From SIG452 sp045656345 (GTDB lineage: Bacteria > Bacillota > Clostridia > UMGS1840), in assembly GCA_045656345.1 (NCBI GenBank), contig JAZOQZ010000159.1, forward strand, positions 1 through 6,608: a stretch of DNA of 6,608 nt. Reading direction: 5' to 3'. Positions 6,179 to 6,608 of the stretch are shown piece after piece. The notes below the pieces were generated by a model that searched no databases, was not told the origin of the DNA, and saw only the letters and a list, made by a program, of their open reading frames with translations. How positions within the stretch are numbered: position 1 is the first letter of the stretch; every line of letters begins with the position of its first letter. A program made the translations under genes and the position numbers.

Positions 6179-6608
6179 AAATTCGCCTTTCTTCGGATGG
6201 CAGAGATTACTTCAGCACCGTCTGCACAAGCAGTAACAATCTGACGGAGCTCCTTTCTTCTGACATCACCGATAGCATACACATTTTCAATATTGGTCAT
6301 CAAATTTTTGTCGGTAATAATTTCATTTGTGTCACTCTTTAAAATGCCTTCCGGTAAAAATTCTACATTCGGTTGATAGCCGATTGCAATAAATGCGCCA
6401 TCAGTAGGCAACGAAAGTGTTTCTTCTGTTTTTATATTTTTCAGCCGGATTTCAGAAAGCTTTTCTTCCCCGATAAACTTTACGGGCACATATTCTGTAT
6501 ATACTTGAATTTTTTCATTTGCCTTTATTTTTTCCACGGTGGAAGCATCTCCACGAAATTCATTTCTTCTGTGCACTAAATTGACCTGTTCACAGAAATT
6601 AGCAAGAT
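6175..6608 (-). CDS. Thioredoxin-reductase-like FAD/NAD(P) oxidoreductase (5' end beyond window)
   Basis: The reading frame stays open to the window edge, so this is the C-terminal 143 residues of a larger flavoprotein and not a short gene; a GTG at 6574-6576 is an internal Val codon. The visible part starts in the NAD(P)H-binding domain with Val-His-Arg-Arg-Asn-Glu-Phe-Arg, the basic motif that contacts the 2'-phosphate of NADPH in thioredoxin reductases. It then has Ala-Ile-Gly-Tyr-Gln-Pro, and ends with the FAD-binding signature Tyr-Ala-Ile-Gly-Asp-Val-Arg followed by Leu-Arg-Gln-Ile-Val-Thr-Ala-Cys-Ala-Asp-Gly-Ala. The redox-active CxxC pair, if present, lies outside the window, so a true TrxB and a TrxB-like ferredoxin- or NADH-linked relative cannot be separated. 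It overlaps the amidohydrolase start by four bases and is the upstream member of the metG operon in view. Confidence 0.9.
   Translation of the reverse strand, partial: LANFCEQVNLVHRRNEFRGDASTVEKIKANEKIQVYTEYVPVKFIGEEKLSEIRLKNIKTEETLSLPTDGAFIAIGYQPNVEFLPEGILKSDTNEIITDKNLMTNIENVYAIGDVRRKELRQIVTACADGAEVISAIRRKANL

Noticed and set aside
6574..6576. GTG as the start of a short 133-residue gene
   Set aside because: The frame continues upstream to the window edge with family-like residues leading into Val-His-Arg-Arg, so the GTG is an internal Val codon.
6373..6579. Plus-strand open frame near the right edge
   Set aside because: It is antisense to the flavoprotein, whose NAD(P) and FAD motifs are clear; the Phe/Cys-rich translation is a shadow.

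Overview
The window is a low-GC, AT-rich stretch from what looks like a member of the Firmicutes, most likely an anaerobic Clostridia/Oscillospirales-type bacterium. This is inferred from the AT-rich intergenic DNA, strong GGAGG-like ribosome binding sites, and the families present: DUF896 (YnzC-like), DUF1653, a LUD protein with a C-terminal Cys cluster, GtrA, and a methionyl-tRNA synthetase with a C-terminal tRNA-binding domain. No phage, transposon, CRISPR, rRNA or tRNA signal was seen. Except for one small gene, everything is on the minus strand, so transcription runs from high to low coordinates.

Right-hand unit (6608 to 3098, minus): the C-terminal part of a thioredoxin-reductase-like FAD/NAD(P) oxidoreductase (cut by the window edge), a metal-dependent amidohydrolase whose ATG overlaps the preceding stop codon (ATGA), and metG 15 bases further on. 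The tight packing indicates a single operon whose promoter lies outside the window. It ends at a strong hairpin terminator at 3050-3079 that works in both directions.

Middle (about 2723-3050): a small plus-strand gene of 59 codons (2871-3050) faces metG across the shared terminator and is divergent from gtrA. The 148-base region between it and gtrA holds a good sigma-A promoter for the left-hand unit, a weaker overlapping promoter candidate for the small gene, and three ATACAA/TTGTAT half-sites that look like a possible operator.

Left-hand unit (2722 to 1, minus): a GtrA-like membrane protein, a 70-residue uncharacterised protein, a LUD-domain protein, a DUF1653 protein, a DUF896 protein and a secreted calcineurin-like phosphoesterase that runs off the left edge. 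Gaps are 1 to 54 bases, so they are probably co-transcribed from the promoter at 2770-2798. The functional theme is not clear: membrane glycolipid-type transport, a possible electron-transfer or redox-type LUD protein, several small cytosolic proteins of unknown role, and an exported metallohydrolase.

I did not find convincing evidence of a new multi-gene defence, mobile or RNA system. The items most worth a second look are the small plus-strand gene, the operator-like repeat cluster between the divergent genes, and the conserved-unknown content of the left-hand operon.
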